Assembly (NCBI GenBank): GCA_964393845.1
Contig: CAYMUX010000030.1
Coordinates: forward strand, 1-29,315
DNA from: UBA6902 sp964393845
GTDB taxonomy: Bacteria; Nitrospirota; Thermodesulfovibrionia; UBA6902
Direction of reading: 5' to 3'
DNA: 29,315 nucleotides
Shown: one piece after another, positions 15,446-23,591 of the stretch
Numbering within the stretch: position 1 is the first letter of the stretch
Layout of the letters: each line of letters starts with the position of its first letter
Made by a program: the position numbers and the translations under genes
Notes under the pieces: generated by a model
The model's input: the letters and a program-made list of their open reading frames with translations, nothing else
Told to the model about the DNA's origin: nothing
Databases searched by the model: none

Positions 15446-15799
15446 CTATAAATCCCTCATCTCAATAAGCAGCTTAACCCCTTCTATCAATTGCTTGATT
15501 CGTAATGGCGACAGGGTCCCTATTTTTTCAACAAGGTCTGATTTATCCACGGTGAGGATCTGTGATATGTTTACAACGCTGTCCTTTTTAAGATCTCCTT
15601 CGCCTTTCTTCAGCAGCACATTTCCCGGCGCATTAGCCCGTTTGAGGTTGGACGTTAGGGCGCATACTACAACTGTATTGATCTTGCTTTGATTGAATAC
15701 ATTATTTTGAACGACAACATGAGGATGTTTGTATCCGGGAGCCGAGCCTTTTGGTATGCCTAAGTCTATCCAGAAGATATCACCCTGTTTGATATTCAA
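15446..15799 (-). CDS. MazF/PemK-family mRNA interferase toxin
   Basis: The 117-residue protein begins with QGDIFWIDLG and continues with PHVVVQNN and VVVCALTSN, the beta-barrel pattern of MazF/PemK endoribonucleases. The threonine of the ALTSN motif, which is part of the active site in the family, is present. The arginine usually found before the PxVVVQ strand is a histidine here (YKHPHVV), so activity may differ or be reduced. It overlaps its antitoxin gene by four bases. Such toxins cut single-stranded mRNA at short motifs when the antitoxin is degraded. Confidence 0.9.
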   Translation of the reverse strand: MNIKQGDIFWIDLGIPKGSAPGYKHPHVVVQNNVFNQSKINTVVVCALTSNLKRANAPGNVLLKKGEGDLKKDSVVNISQILTVDKSDLVEKIGTLSPLRIKQLIEGVKLLIEMRDL

Positions 15800-16044
15800 T
15801 ATGATTCTTTCAGGATTTTGCGGGAGTAATATTTCTTGCTTTTCTGCCTTAAAGTCTTTTCATCTGTGGATTCCGGCTCTGAATATGCCTCATTGATTGC
15901 GTTTAGAAGCTTTCCGGACTTTATCTTTTCCAGATAGTCTTTGACCGCAAGGGTAAATAGTTCGCTGCGTGAATAATTATACTCTTTGGCCGCCTTATCT
16001 ACTTCTTTAAATATGTCGTCCGGGATGGATATTGCTGTTTTCAT
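15796..16044 (-). CDS. Ribbon-helix-helix antitoxin
   Basis: An 82-residue protein with a N-terminal MetJ/Arc-type ribbon-helix-helix domain (KTAISIPDDIFKEVDKAAKE, then YSRSELFTLAVKDYLEK). The charged C-terminal tail (residues ~45-82) would bind and block the MazF-like toxin. It is the first gene of the pair, so it likely represses its own promoter. The start ATG is at 16044. The -10 box ends only six bases upstream, so the mRNA is probably leaderless or nearly so. Confidence 0.9.
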   Translation of the reverse strand: MKTAISIPDDIFKEVDKAAKEYNYSRSELFTLAVKDYLEKIKSGKLLNAINEAYSEPESTDEKTLRQKSKKYYSRKILKESY

Positions 16045-16050
16045 GCATTA

Positions 16051-16079
16051 AGTATGTACTAGAGTTATACCAAAGTCAA
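16051..16079 (-). promoter_or_regulatory. Promoter of the antitoxin-toxin pair
   Basis: On the minus strand TTGACT (16079-16074) and CATACT (16056-16051) are 17 bases apart, a good sigma-70 arrangement. Transcription would start at about the ATG itself. Confidence 0.6.
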
Positions 16080-16362
16080 TACCCTTGCGACTTTTTGTAA
16101 TACAGTTGCCGCATCAGTGAGACCTGCTATTCTGTGATTGTCTGTCACTTGCCAATAAAACAGGAACTCTGCGGTTACCGCATAAAAATATTCCTCCCCT
16201 CTTTATGACAGCTTTTGTATAATAAAGCAATTCCTCCGATCTGCAATAGGTAAGGGAGCAGGGAATTGAAGCCATACAAGGACTTAGTCTGTTAAAAGAA
16301 AAAAGAATGATTGAAATGGAGCTAACTTGTTAAAATCGAAGGGCAAGAAATAAGAGGGCACA
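16080..16362. other. Intergenic gap between toxin-antitoxin pair and accessory operon
   Basis: Together with the antitoxin promoter this is a 318-base gap. It holds a small hairpin (TGCGG/CCGCA near 16170) and a TATAAT at 16218-16223 without a clear -35, a possible weak promoter for the operon downstream. Nothing resembling an intact gene was seen. The stretch 16253-16324 reads as a short open frame with no start codon. Confidence 0.4.
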
Positions 16363-17247
16363 ATGAACACCATAACCGTCAACCTTGATGGAATTCCAAC
16401 TGAAATCAAACGCTTAAAAATTCCTCTCAAAAGTCTTATCCTCGATATAGAAAATCCCCGTATACAATATTTTCTTGATACCCGATTGAATGACAATATC
16501 ACACAAGAGAAAATTAAGTTTTCTCTTGCTGAGGGCAATGATCAATATGTAAAGTTGATGGAGCATATTGAAAGTAATAAAGGAATTTATGACCCGATAT
16601 GGGTTGTGCCTAAAGATGATTACTTTACTGTTATAGAAGGAAATACAAGAGCTTTTATTTATGAAGAACTTTCAGAAAAATATGTAAATGATAATAACTG
16701 GAGATCTATTGATGCATATATTCTTCCCCATAAGGTAAATAGAAACGCGATTAATTTTATTCGCTTAGAAAAGCATCTTTTTGGTCAAACTCCATGGGCT
16801 GCTTATGAAAAAGCAAGAGAGTTATATCGTCTTAATACCGAGGAGGACTATTCCTTAAAACGTCTTGAACAGCTTACAAAACTTAAGGCTTCAGAAATTA
16901 GGAATAATATTCAGGCTTTTATGGATATGGAGAAACAATATCTCCCGAAATACAATAAGCCTGCGGAAAGACTCAAGTTCAGTTATTTTGTTGAATTCAG
17001 GAAAAATAAAGAACTGAAACGGCTGGTCAAAGAGGGAAAAGTTTCACTTATGGATTTTTGCGATTGGGTTGGCGAAGGGAAGTTTAGACGCGGTGAAGAT
17101 ATACGTAAACTTCCATTAGTGCTTAAAGATGAACAATCAAGACAAGCGCTTATTGACGATAATTTTCAGGCTGCACTTGATCAGTTGGAACAAAAGAACC
17201 CGGCGGTGAAATCAAAACTTTTTGAGAAGATCGAGGAATGTAGTTGA
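16363..17247 (+). CDS. ParB/sulfiredoxin-fold protein, paralog 1 (truncated by frameshift)
   Basis: The 294-residue reading frame has the ParB/Srx nucleotide-binding signature: DIENPRIQY (ENPR at 30-33) and VIEGNTRAFIYEEL (EGNTR at 92-96, the position of the GxHR-like motif). ParB/Srx-fold proteins include CTP-binding ParB and ATP-using enzymes such as DpdB of the deazaguanine DNA-modification systems. The C-terminal part is helical. It is a diverged paralog of the protein at 19215-20246 (shared WxAYEKA, KxSYFxxF, and WVxEGKF blocks). The frame stops early: the natural C-terminus continues in another frame (17234-17383). It is the first gene of the accessory operon. Confidence 0.8.
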   Translation: MNTITVNLDGIPTEIKRLKIPLKSLILDIENPRIQYFLDTRLNDNITQEKIKFSLAEGNDQYVKLMEHIESNKGIYDPIWVVPKDDYFTVIEGNTRAFIYEELSEKYVNDNNWRSIDAYILPHKVNRNAINFIRLEKHLFGQTPWAAYEKARELYRLNTEEDYSLKRLEQLTKLKASEIRNNIQAFMDMEKQYLPKYNKPAERLKFSYFVEFRKNKELKRLVKEGKVSLMDFCDWVGEGKFRRGEDIRKLPLVLKDEQSRQALIDDNFQAALDQLEQKNPAVKSKLFEKIEECS

Positions 17248-17383
17248 AGGACTCGAAGGTCTTCCCTTTGGTGAGTTGGACGAGATTAAAAGAGGACAAC
17301 AACCGGCTAAGGTTGATTCTCTAAAAAGGCTTTATTATGTGGCAAAAAATCTTTTGGAAGATATAGGCACTTTTACTAGATAG
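17234..17383 (+). pseudogene. C-terminal part of ParB/Srx paralog 1 in a shifted frame
   Basis: Skipping one base near 17233 lets translation continue after EKI as RNVVEGLEGLPFGELDEI and on for 49 residues to a TAG at 17381-17383. The joined protein would be about 339 residues, close to the 343 residues of the paralog, and both end in a similar helix (LYYVAKNLLEDIG versus LKRFCKEIG). The TAG shares its last base with the GTG start of the next gene, the overlap expected in this tight operon. This supports a real or apparent frameshift rather than a separate gene. Confidence 0.75.
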
Positions 17384-17790
17384 TGGCTGGTAACAGACAT
17401 CAATTTATCCTTGGTTTAGTTGTGAAGAAAATGCGGGAAGAAGGGGCGGAGCTTTATGGCATTGATGGTAATTATCCAGGACTCTTCGGCGATAAAGTGC
17501 CATTGCCGCCTCAAATATTAAGGCACCGACCTGATGCGATAGGAATAAAAAGCGATGGGCAATTATGCATAGGGGAAGCAAAAACAGAGGGGGATATTCT
17601 TAATACAAGGACATATGAGCAGTTGCAAGACTTCACCAGTGTTGAAATAAGCGGTTCAAAGTGCGAGGTATTTGTTGGTGTGCCGCAATCCGCTGAAAAT
17701 ATTTTTGGAAAAAGTCTGGAGAAAACCGGATTGAAAGAATGCGACAATCTTCATGTTTTGTATATTCCTGACGAAATAATCAATGATTAA
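17383..17790 (+). CDS. Small PD-(D/E)XK-like nuclease
   Basis: The 135-residue protein contains RHRPDAIGI followed by LCIGEAKTEGDI, matching the D-xn-(E)xK core (D51, E65, K67) of PD-(D/E)XK endonucleases. The strand-turn spacing fits the fold. The N-terminus is helical (FILGLVVKKMREEGAELYGI). No family name is recognised. The start is a GTG at 17383 overlapping the upstream stop. It overlaps the helicase gene by eight bases, so the two probably work together, as nuclease and translocase subunits do in restriction systems. It may lack nuclease activity if other active-site residues are absent; the sequence alone cannot settle this. Confidence 0.75.
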   Translation: MAGNRHQFILGLVVKKMREEGAELYGIDGNYPGLFGDKVPLPPQILRHRPDAIGIKSDGQLCIGEAKTEGDILNTRTYEQLQDFTSVEISGSKCEVFVGVPQSAENIFGKSLEKTGLKECDNLHVLYIPDEIIND

Positions 17791-19213
17791 AGAAAAACAG
17801 CGGTTTGAACCAAAGACACAAGCTCTTCCACATCAGATAGAAGCTACTAATTATATTAACAGTCACCAGGAGGTAGCTTTATTTGATGAGCAGGGATTGG
17901 GAAAAACAAAGATCGTCATTGATTCATTATGCTGTTCAATGAAGAACAGTGAAATTGAAGGTGTGCTTGTAGTATGTCCCATGTCGCTTATATACAATTG
18001 GGAGCAGGAGGTACAAAAACATTCTTTTCTTATTCCGGTTGTGCTTAAGGGCACTGATAGAGAAAAAAGATATAAATTTATGACTGGCGCAAATTTCTAT
18101 ATCACTAATTATGAAGCTGTTGTTGCTGAGACCAACAGAATAAAACGGTTTTGTAAGAGCCGTAAGGTTGCAATTGTTCTCGACGAATCTGCCCGCATAA
18201 AAGACCCTGCTACAAAAACCGCACTAGCGCTATTTCAGTTGAGACCATTTTCAACAAAGAGAATAATTATTACCGGAACACCAGTTGCGAATAAGCCGAT
18301 TGATCTGTGGTCACAGTTTTATTTTCTTGACGGCGGAAATCTTTTCAATGATGATTTTAATGATTTCAAGACAAAGTTCAATGAGCGACATCCTTTATAT
18401 AATGATAATCTCGCTGAATTAAAAACCATCAATTCCGGTCACTCTCTCCGTCGTTGCAAGGACAATGTTCTTGAACTTCCGGATAAAAGATTCTTCAATG
18501 TCTATGTCCATCTTAAAGAGAAACAGCTTGAACTCTATAATCAACTCCGTGAGGAACTGAGAATCGAAGTGCAGGATATGGAGGGGAACGTTTTTATTGA
18601 TGAGGCTGAAAATATTCTAAAAAAATTACTCAGATTAACACAGATTGCAAGCAATCCTCTTTTGATTGATAAAGGGTACAACGAGACCCCTTCCAAATTT
18701 CTTATGCTTGATGATTTGCTCACGGATATTGTAGCAAGAAAGGAAAAGGCTATAATTTGGACAGGCTTTGTTGAAAATATAATTATTTTAAAAAACAGGT
18801 TCAAACAATATAAGCCGTTAATCATTTATGGTGATATTCCGGTTAAGGAGCGTTCAGAGGCGGTCAAGGTCTTTCAGGAGTCAGAGAACAATATGATAAT
18901 GATTGCAAATCCTTCTGCTGCACGTGAAGGGCTTACACTTACGAAGGCGAATAATGCGATTTACGTAGACAGAAATTTCAATCTTGTAGATTATTTACAA
19001 TCGCAGGATAGAATACATAGAATATCTCAGACAAAAGAGTGTAATATATTTAAAATTCTTGCAAAAGATACAATTGATGAATATATTGATAGAGTTATTG
19101 ATGTAAAAAAAGAAATAGCTGGTTATGTTCAGGGTGATTTAAATAGAGTAAAAGTTGAAAGCCTTGATTTTCTTTTAAACAAAGCTGAACTCTTAAGTAT
19201 TCTTGGGGGGTAA
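17783..19213 (+). CDS. Compact SNF2-family DNA helicase/translocase
   Basis: The 476-residue protein has the SF2/SNF2 motifs in order: motif I ALFDEQGLGKT (35-42 for DEQGLGKT), motif II VLDESA (134-137), motif III IITGTPVANKP (TGTP at 164-167), then the second RecA lobe with PSAAREGLTLTKANNAIYVD and the motif VI sequence QSQDRIHRISQTK. It has no extra DNA-binding or nuclease domain and is at the small end of the family. Such ATPases translocate on duplex DNA and are common in defense systems (DISARM, Dpd, type I/III restriction-like). It overlaps the nuclease gene upstream. Its TAA stop sits one base before the GTG start chosen for the next gene. Confidence 0.92.
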   Translation: MIKEKQRFEPKTQALPHQIEATNYINSHQEVALFDEQGLGKTKIVIDSLCCSMKNSEIEGVLVVCPMSLIYNWEQEVQKHSFLIPVVLKGTDREKRYKFMTGANFYITNYEAVVAETNRIKRFCKSRKVAIVLDESARIKDPATKTALALFQLRPFSTKRIIITGTPVANKPIDLWSQFYFLDGGNLFNDDFNDFKTKFNERHPLYNDNLAELKTINSGHSLRRCKDNVLELPDKRFFNVYVHLKEKQLELYNQLREELRIEVQDMEGNVFIDEAENILKKLLRLTQIASNPLLIDKGYNETPSKFLMLDDLLTDIVARKEKAIIWTGFVENIIILKNRFKQYKPLIIYGDIPVKERSEAVKVFQESENNMIMIANPSAAREGLTLTKANNAIYVDRNFNLVDYLQSQDRIHRISQTKECNIFKILAKDTIDEYIDRVIDVKKEIAGYVQGDLNRVKVESLDFLLNKAELLSILGG

Positions 19214-19214
19214 T

Positions 19215-20246
19215 GTGCCTGTAGAAACAATCACCGTATTAGGCAGAGATATAACTTATGAGATAAAAAATGTTGATATACACAACCTTGAATACTATCC
19301 GGAAAACCCTCGCATCAACTATATAGTCAGCAGACATCCTCGTGGAAAAGTCACGCAGGATTTCATTGAACAAGAACTCTTAAAGTTAGATTCAACAAAG
19401 GAAAGGATAAAAGACCTCGAAGAAAATAAAGGTCTTTTAGATGAAGTCTATGTCGTTGGAAATAAAGTAGTCGAGGGAAATACGCGGCTCTGTGCTTACA
19501 GAAGGTTGAGCCGAAAATATCCCGAAGACCCAAGATGGAAACGCATCAAATCCCGCATTCTTAAAGATAAGATCAAAGATGAAGAGCTTTTCTATATACT
19601 TGGCACTTTTCATATTAAAGGAAAGACAGAATGGGATGCGTATGAAAAGGCAGCATATATACACAAAATGATCAGGGTCCTCAATAAAAATCCTGAAGAC
19701 ATTGCAAAGCAATTAGGGAAGCAGAAAAAGTCTATAGAAGCCATGCTAAGAGCATATGACATCATGTCGAAAAAATACCTTGCATCCTCTAATGACGCAT
19801 CACTTGTAAATGGCGCAAGAGATGAACTTAAAAAATACAGTTACTTTGAAGCCTTCTTTCTTCAAAAAGAACTGGTAAAGAAATCAGAAGATACTCCTGA
19901 TTTCCTCGACCAGTTTGTTGAATGGGTAAAGGAAGATAGGTTCAAGAAAGCTCAGAATGTTCGAGAGTTGCCAAAGATATTAAGTCATAAGAAGGCAACG
20001 AAGGCTTTTTATGAAGGAGAGTCTGAGGATGCATTTGAGGAAGCCAAGCATATTCTTTATGAACATAAACCGGAGAAGGTTGATAGATTTTATAAAAAGG
20101 TAAGAGAATTTCGGGAGTTGATCCGCGAGGCTGAGTCGTTTAAAATAAGGGATGAAATTGAAAGCAACAAGAATAAGAAAAATGAGTTGAGGGAGTGTTA
20201 TAAAGATTTAAAGAGGTTTTGTAAGGAAATAGGTTTGGATATTTAA
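19215..20246 (+). CDS. ParB/sulfiredoxin-fold protein, paralog 2
   Basis: The 343-residue protein has PENPRINYI (about residues 29-37) and KVVEGNTRLCAYRRL (EGNTR at 87-91), the ParB/Srx nucleotide-binding signature. The C-terminal two thirds is charged and helical. It aligns block by block with the product of 16363-17247, but the two are well diverged, so the duplication is old. I choose the GTG at 19215 because GGGGGG lies four bases upstream; a TTG at 19203 is possible and adds four residues. No partition ParA partner is nearby. A role as an ATPase in DNA modification, like DpdB, is a hypothesis. Confidence 0.85.
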   Translation: MPVETITVLGRDITYEIKNVDIHNLEYYPENPRINYIVSRHPRGKVTQDFIEQELLKLDSTKERIKDLEENKGLLDEVYVVGNKVVEGNTRLCAYRRLSRKYPEDPRWKRIKSRILKDKIKDEELFYILGTFHIKGKTEWDAYEKAAYIHKMIRVLNKNPEDIAKQLGKQKKSIEAMLRAYDIMSKKYLASSNDASLVNGARDELKKYSYFEAFFLQKELVKKSEDTPDFLDQFVEWVKEDRFKKAQNVRELPKILSHKKATKAFYEGESEDAFEEAKHILYEHKPEKVDRFYKKVREFRELIREAESFKIRDEIESNKNKKNELRECYKDLKRFCKEIGLDI

Positions 20247-20263
20247 TAAACGGTGGAGAGTAA

Positions 20264-21304
20264 ATGAAAGAGAAAATACTTATTGAAGCATCTGCAATAA
20301 AAGTTCTACAGCGCACCCCCGATCTTTTTAGTGAGCGAGATTTTCTCAAAGAGTATGATTTTTTCATTTTTTCATTGTCATCAGAAAAGTTGCTTAGAAT
20401 TGCAAAGTTTTTATCACGAAAAGACTCACCAGTGGGTATTCAAAGAATCCATAAAGAAGATCGAGACAAGGAAATTGGGCAATTTATAACATCTGAACAT
20501 CCCTTTTTTCCTAATACAGTGATCATAAATATTCCTCTCACATTCAAGGATGAGTATTTTGACAATCCAAGTCAGCGACTCAGGTTTGAGATTGAAGAAG
20601 AATCAGCATATGTTATCGATGGCCAACATCGCTTGAAAGCTTTTTCATCGCGATATAGTAAAGGCGTTAAACTGAACCTCGTTGTGGCTGCATATTTCGG
20701 CCTTGAACTACCTACCGTTGCCGAGGTATTCACAAGAATCAATTATTATCAGAAGCCTGTAAGTAAGTCACTCGTATATGATTTATTAGACTTTAATGTT
20801 GATCCAGAATTTATTAAATATAGAGAAGCACATGAAATTGTTACAACATTAAACAGTACTATTGGTTCACCATTTTATGGGTTAGTGAAGATGTTAGGTA
20901 TTGGAACCGGGCTCATTAGTCAAGCGGCATTCGTTGAAGCCCTGACTACGAGATATAGAATCCTTGATATATTGAAAAACAAATATTCTAAGGACGACAA
21001 GATTCAAATTATTTCAAATTACTTTCATGCGGTTGCAAAGTCCTTCCCCAGCAAGTGGGCGAATGAAAAATCACTTCTCAGTAGGAGCGTTGGATTTAAT
21101 TCCCTTGTAAAAATATTCAAAATAATTATAGAAGCGAATAGTAGAGAACCTGATTTGCGGCGTATTGATTACCATAAATATACTGAAGTAATGAAAGCGG
21201 TTGATGTTGACGCCGATGAAATAAAAGCATTTGGTGGCTTTAAAGGCGTCAATACCCTTGCTGATAAATTTATTGATAACTTTAGAAAAGCACATTTATT
21301 ATGA
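20264..21304 (+). CDS. DGQHR-domain protein (DndB-like)
   Basis: The 346-residue protein has YVIDGQHRLKAF with DGQHR at 119-123, preceded by beta strands (NTVIINIPLTF) and followed by VAEVFTRINYYQKPVSKSLVYDLLD, a pattern typical of the DGQHR family that includes DndB of the DNA phosphorothioation systems. DndB is a regulator and DNA-binding protein in those systems. Here there is no DndACDE. A GGTGGAG ribosome site precedes the ATG, 17 bases after the ParB-like gene. Its TGA overlaps the next ATG by four bases. Function in this operon is not known. Confidence 0.9.
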   Translation: MKEKILIEASAIKVLQRTPDLFSERDFLKEYDFFIFSLSSEKLLRIAKFLSRKDSPVGIQRIHKEDRDKEIGQFITSEHPFFPNTVIINIPLTFKDEYFDNPSQRLRFEIEEESAYVIDGQHRLKAFSSRYSKGVKLNLVVAAYFGLELPTVAEVFTRINYYQKPVSKSLVYDLLDFNVDPEFIKYREAHEIVTTLNSTIGSPFYGLVKMLGIGTGLISQAAFVEALTTRYRILDILKNKYSKDDKIQIISNYFHAVAKSFPSKWANEKSLLSRSVGFNSLVKIFKIIIEANSREPDLRRIDYHKYTEVMKAVDVDADEIKAFGGFKGVNTLADKFIDNFRKAHLL

Positions 21305-23589
21305 CCTCTAACGATAAAAAGAGCCAATTTAGAAATTTCTTAATGGCAGAAATTAACAGAATTGGATTCTCTCTATCAACAGGCGAACAGTATGATTTCC
21401 TAAAAAATGTTGAAGAATTAGAAGCGAATCGTACCGATTTTGTCTCTAGATACCGTGGAATCCCTGTGGGATGTGAGAGTTTTTTTGTAATCCTAAGAAA
21501 GTGGAATTCATATACGCCTAGTTTGCCTGCATCATCTGCAAAAAAAGACATCTTAATGCAGCATAGCATAGGAGGCGGATATTTTCTTTTTATCCAAGGT
21601 CCTGAAAATGAAATTACCCCAGGTTATGGCCTTGTTATAGACCCTGGCTATAACTTTATTCATAATTTTGGGTTGGCTGGCTTCTGCTTGGACGATATAG
21701 ATGGAATCTTAATAACCCACGCCCATAATGATCACACAAATGATTTCGAGTCTTTATTAAGTCTTTTATACCAAAGAAATACTAAATATCAGGGACGTCG
21801 TAGGGCTAAAAAGGCTGATCTTTTCTTAAACGTTGGCTCATTTAAAAAGTTTTCAAATTACCTCGACTTAGCCCATAAAGACTCAAAGAATTATATAGGG
21901 AAAGTAACAGTTATGAGCCCTGGACAAGTCATCAGGATTCCTAACCGAGATGATCTGGAGTGTGAAATCATCACATTATTTACTAATCACCACGAAATTG
22001 TTACAGCCGATTACTCCTTGGGTATTTGTTTTAAGGTGGCAGGAAGAAATGTCTTAATCACAGGTGATACAGGTTGGTCTTATAATACCGCAAGGAAAAA
22101 TGAAGACCTTCTGAAAGAAAATAACGTTTACACAAGGGAAGAAAACACCGCGAATAATATAGATGTTCTTGTTTCTCATATTGGGACAATTAAGCGCGAT
22201 GAATTTAATTTGAAAGATAATGGGAAACCATTTGAAGATTATTATTACGATAAACATTTAGGCATTCTTGGAACAATTAGTGTGATTGAACAATGGAAGC
22301 CCGATCTTTGCATAATTTCAGAATTTGGTGAGGAACTTACTGAAATAAGAGAAAAGTTAGTTAGAGAAATCGAAATAACAACGAAAAAAATATATTCGAA
22401 ACTTAGTTGTCTGCCAGGCGATATAGGTCTTTTCATTTTCTTAGATTCAAGAAAATCACTTTGCTATCTAACAGGGAATTTAATCGAATGGAATGACATA
22501 TCTTACAAAGATGTCACAGATCAGACTTCTCAAAGATCGATTAAGTTCTATTCTGATGTAGAGCTTAATCGATTAGTAGATAAAGCAAACATCTTAAGCA
22601 AAATGAAAATTTATGATGGCTTACGAATCTATAAGGACTATTATTTAAAAAATGTAGTCATCCCAGGGTTTGAGCTTCAGGATAAAACACAACTCGATTT
22701 AAAGAAGGAACTCTCCGAAATTACTATTGATTATTCCGATCCATTATCTGTGCAAGAGGATGCATTGCAAATTGCTGGAAGATTAATTGCCCTATCTTGC
22801 ATAGTAACAAATCCTTTTGAGCTTTTAGATCCACTATTGACTGGCAAATCTACATTAGCTGAATTGGCACTCGAAATGCTAAGAACATATCATGTCGATC
22901 TTCCAGAATGCTTTGATAAATTTGTATTGCACTGTGTTCAATCTGGATATGATGATCGTAATAAATCAGCAGAAGAACAAATTCTATATGAAAACAATAA
23001 ACCGAATATTATGGCATTCATTAATGCAGTCAAGACCGGAGACCATCCAAGTGCTGAAAAAAGTTTAGACAAGATGTTGAAGATGACGATTGCTGATATT
23101 TGGGATTCTTTACAGGAACTAAGAAAAGTTGACATTCTTGTCGAGCATGGAGGGGTAATAGAGGGAATTGATCTTGATGGGATTAAAACCACATTGTCCA
23201 TTTATATAAAAAAATATAATATCCGCGTCGATGATCTCAATAGGGAGTGTGAGAGTGTGATGATAACCGATGATATTTGTTGGCAGGGAGCTTATTTACC
23301 CAGAACTACTTATGAGCTCAATAAAATCTTAGAAAGTACTCCGTCTCCAAAAATGCGCGAAGAAATACAAAAACTTATTGAGTTATCTAAAGGAATTGAC
23401 AATATAAAACAGAAAGCTATGAACATCAGGGCAGAGCATTCTGAATTGTTAACTGAACCTGAATATAAAATAATCGAATGCGATGACGAAATGAAGAATT
23501 TCTTTTATTTCTTAAATTTCTATCTGGTTAAGTTCGGTGGCGAGTTGCCTGCAGCATTGATAGGACATCTTAAAGAACTCTTTGAATAG
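21301..23589 (+). CDS. Metallo-beta-lactamase-fold protein with long C-terminal extension
   Basis: The 762-residue protein has a metallo-beta-lactamase domain at about residues 85-360: GLVIDPG (111-116), the metal-binding motif THAHNDH (H140, H142, D144, H145), ITGDTGW (D256), and VLVSHIG (H293). These residues are consistent with a two-metal hydrolase such as a nuclease or phosphodiesterase. The remaining ~400 residues are mainly helical and match no domain that I recognise. The size is unusual: most MBL proteins are 250-500 residues. The N-terminus (residues 1-80) is also unassigned. It overlaps the DGQHR gene by four bases and is two bases from the radical SAM gene. It may be the effector of the system. 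Confidence 0.85.
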   Translation: MTSNDKKSQFRNFLMAEINRIGFSLSTGEQYDFLKNVEELEANRTDFVSRYRGIPVGCESFFVILRKWNSYTPSLPASSAKKDILMQHSIGGGYFLFIQGPENEITPGYGLVIDPGYNFIHNFGLAGFCLDDIDGILITHAHNDHTNDFESLLSLLYQRNTKYQGRRRAKKADLFLNVGSFKKFSNYLDLAHKDSKNYIGKVTVMSPGQVIRIPNRDDLECEIITLFTNHHEIVTADYSLGICFKVAGRNVLITGDTGWSYNTARKNEDLLKENNVYTREENTANNIDVLVSHIGTIKRDEFNLKDNGKPFEDYYYDKHLGILGTISVIEQWKPDLCIISEFGEELTEIREKLVREIEITTKKIYSKLSCLPGDIGLFIFLDSRKSLCYLTGNLIEWNDISYKDVTDQTSQRSIKFYSDVELNRLVDKANILSKMKIYDGLRIYKDYYLKNVVIPGFELQDKTQLDLKKELSEITIDYSDPLSVQEDALQIAGRLIALSCIVTNPFELLDPLLTGKSTLAELALEMLRTYHVDLPECFDKFVLHCVQSGYDDRNKSAEEQILYENNKPNIMAFINAVKTGDHPSAEKSLDKMLKMTIADIWDSLQELRKVDILVEHGGVIEGIDLDGIKTTLSIYIKKYNIRVDDLNRECESVMITDDICWQGAYLPRTTYELNKILESTPSPKMREEIQKLIELSKGIDNIKQKAMNIRAEHSELLTEPEYKIIECDDEMKNFFYFLNFYLVKFGGELPAALIGHLKELFE

Positions 23590-23591
23590 AT

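Noticed and set aside
16253..16324. Short coding-like stretch before the ParB/Srx gene (IEAIQGLSLLKEKRMIEME)
   Set aside because: No start codon, an in-frame stop shortly upstream and only about 24 codons; too little to call a gene or a remnant.
16363..17247. Plasmid or chromosome partition ParB
   Set aside because: No ParA, no parS-like site and no helix-turn-helix ParB middle domain were recognised; context is a nuclease-helicase operon.
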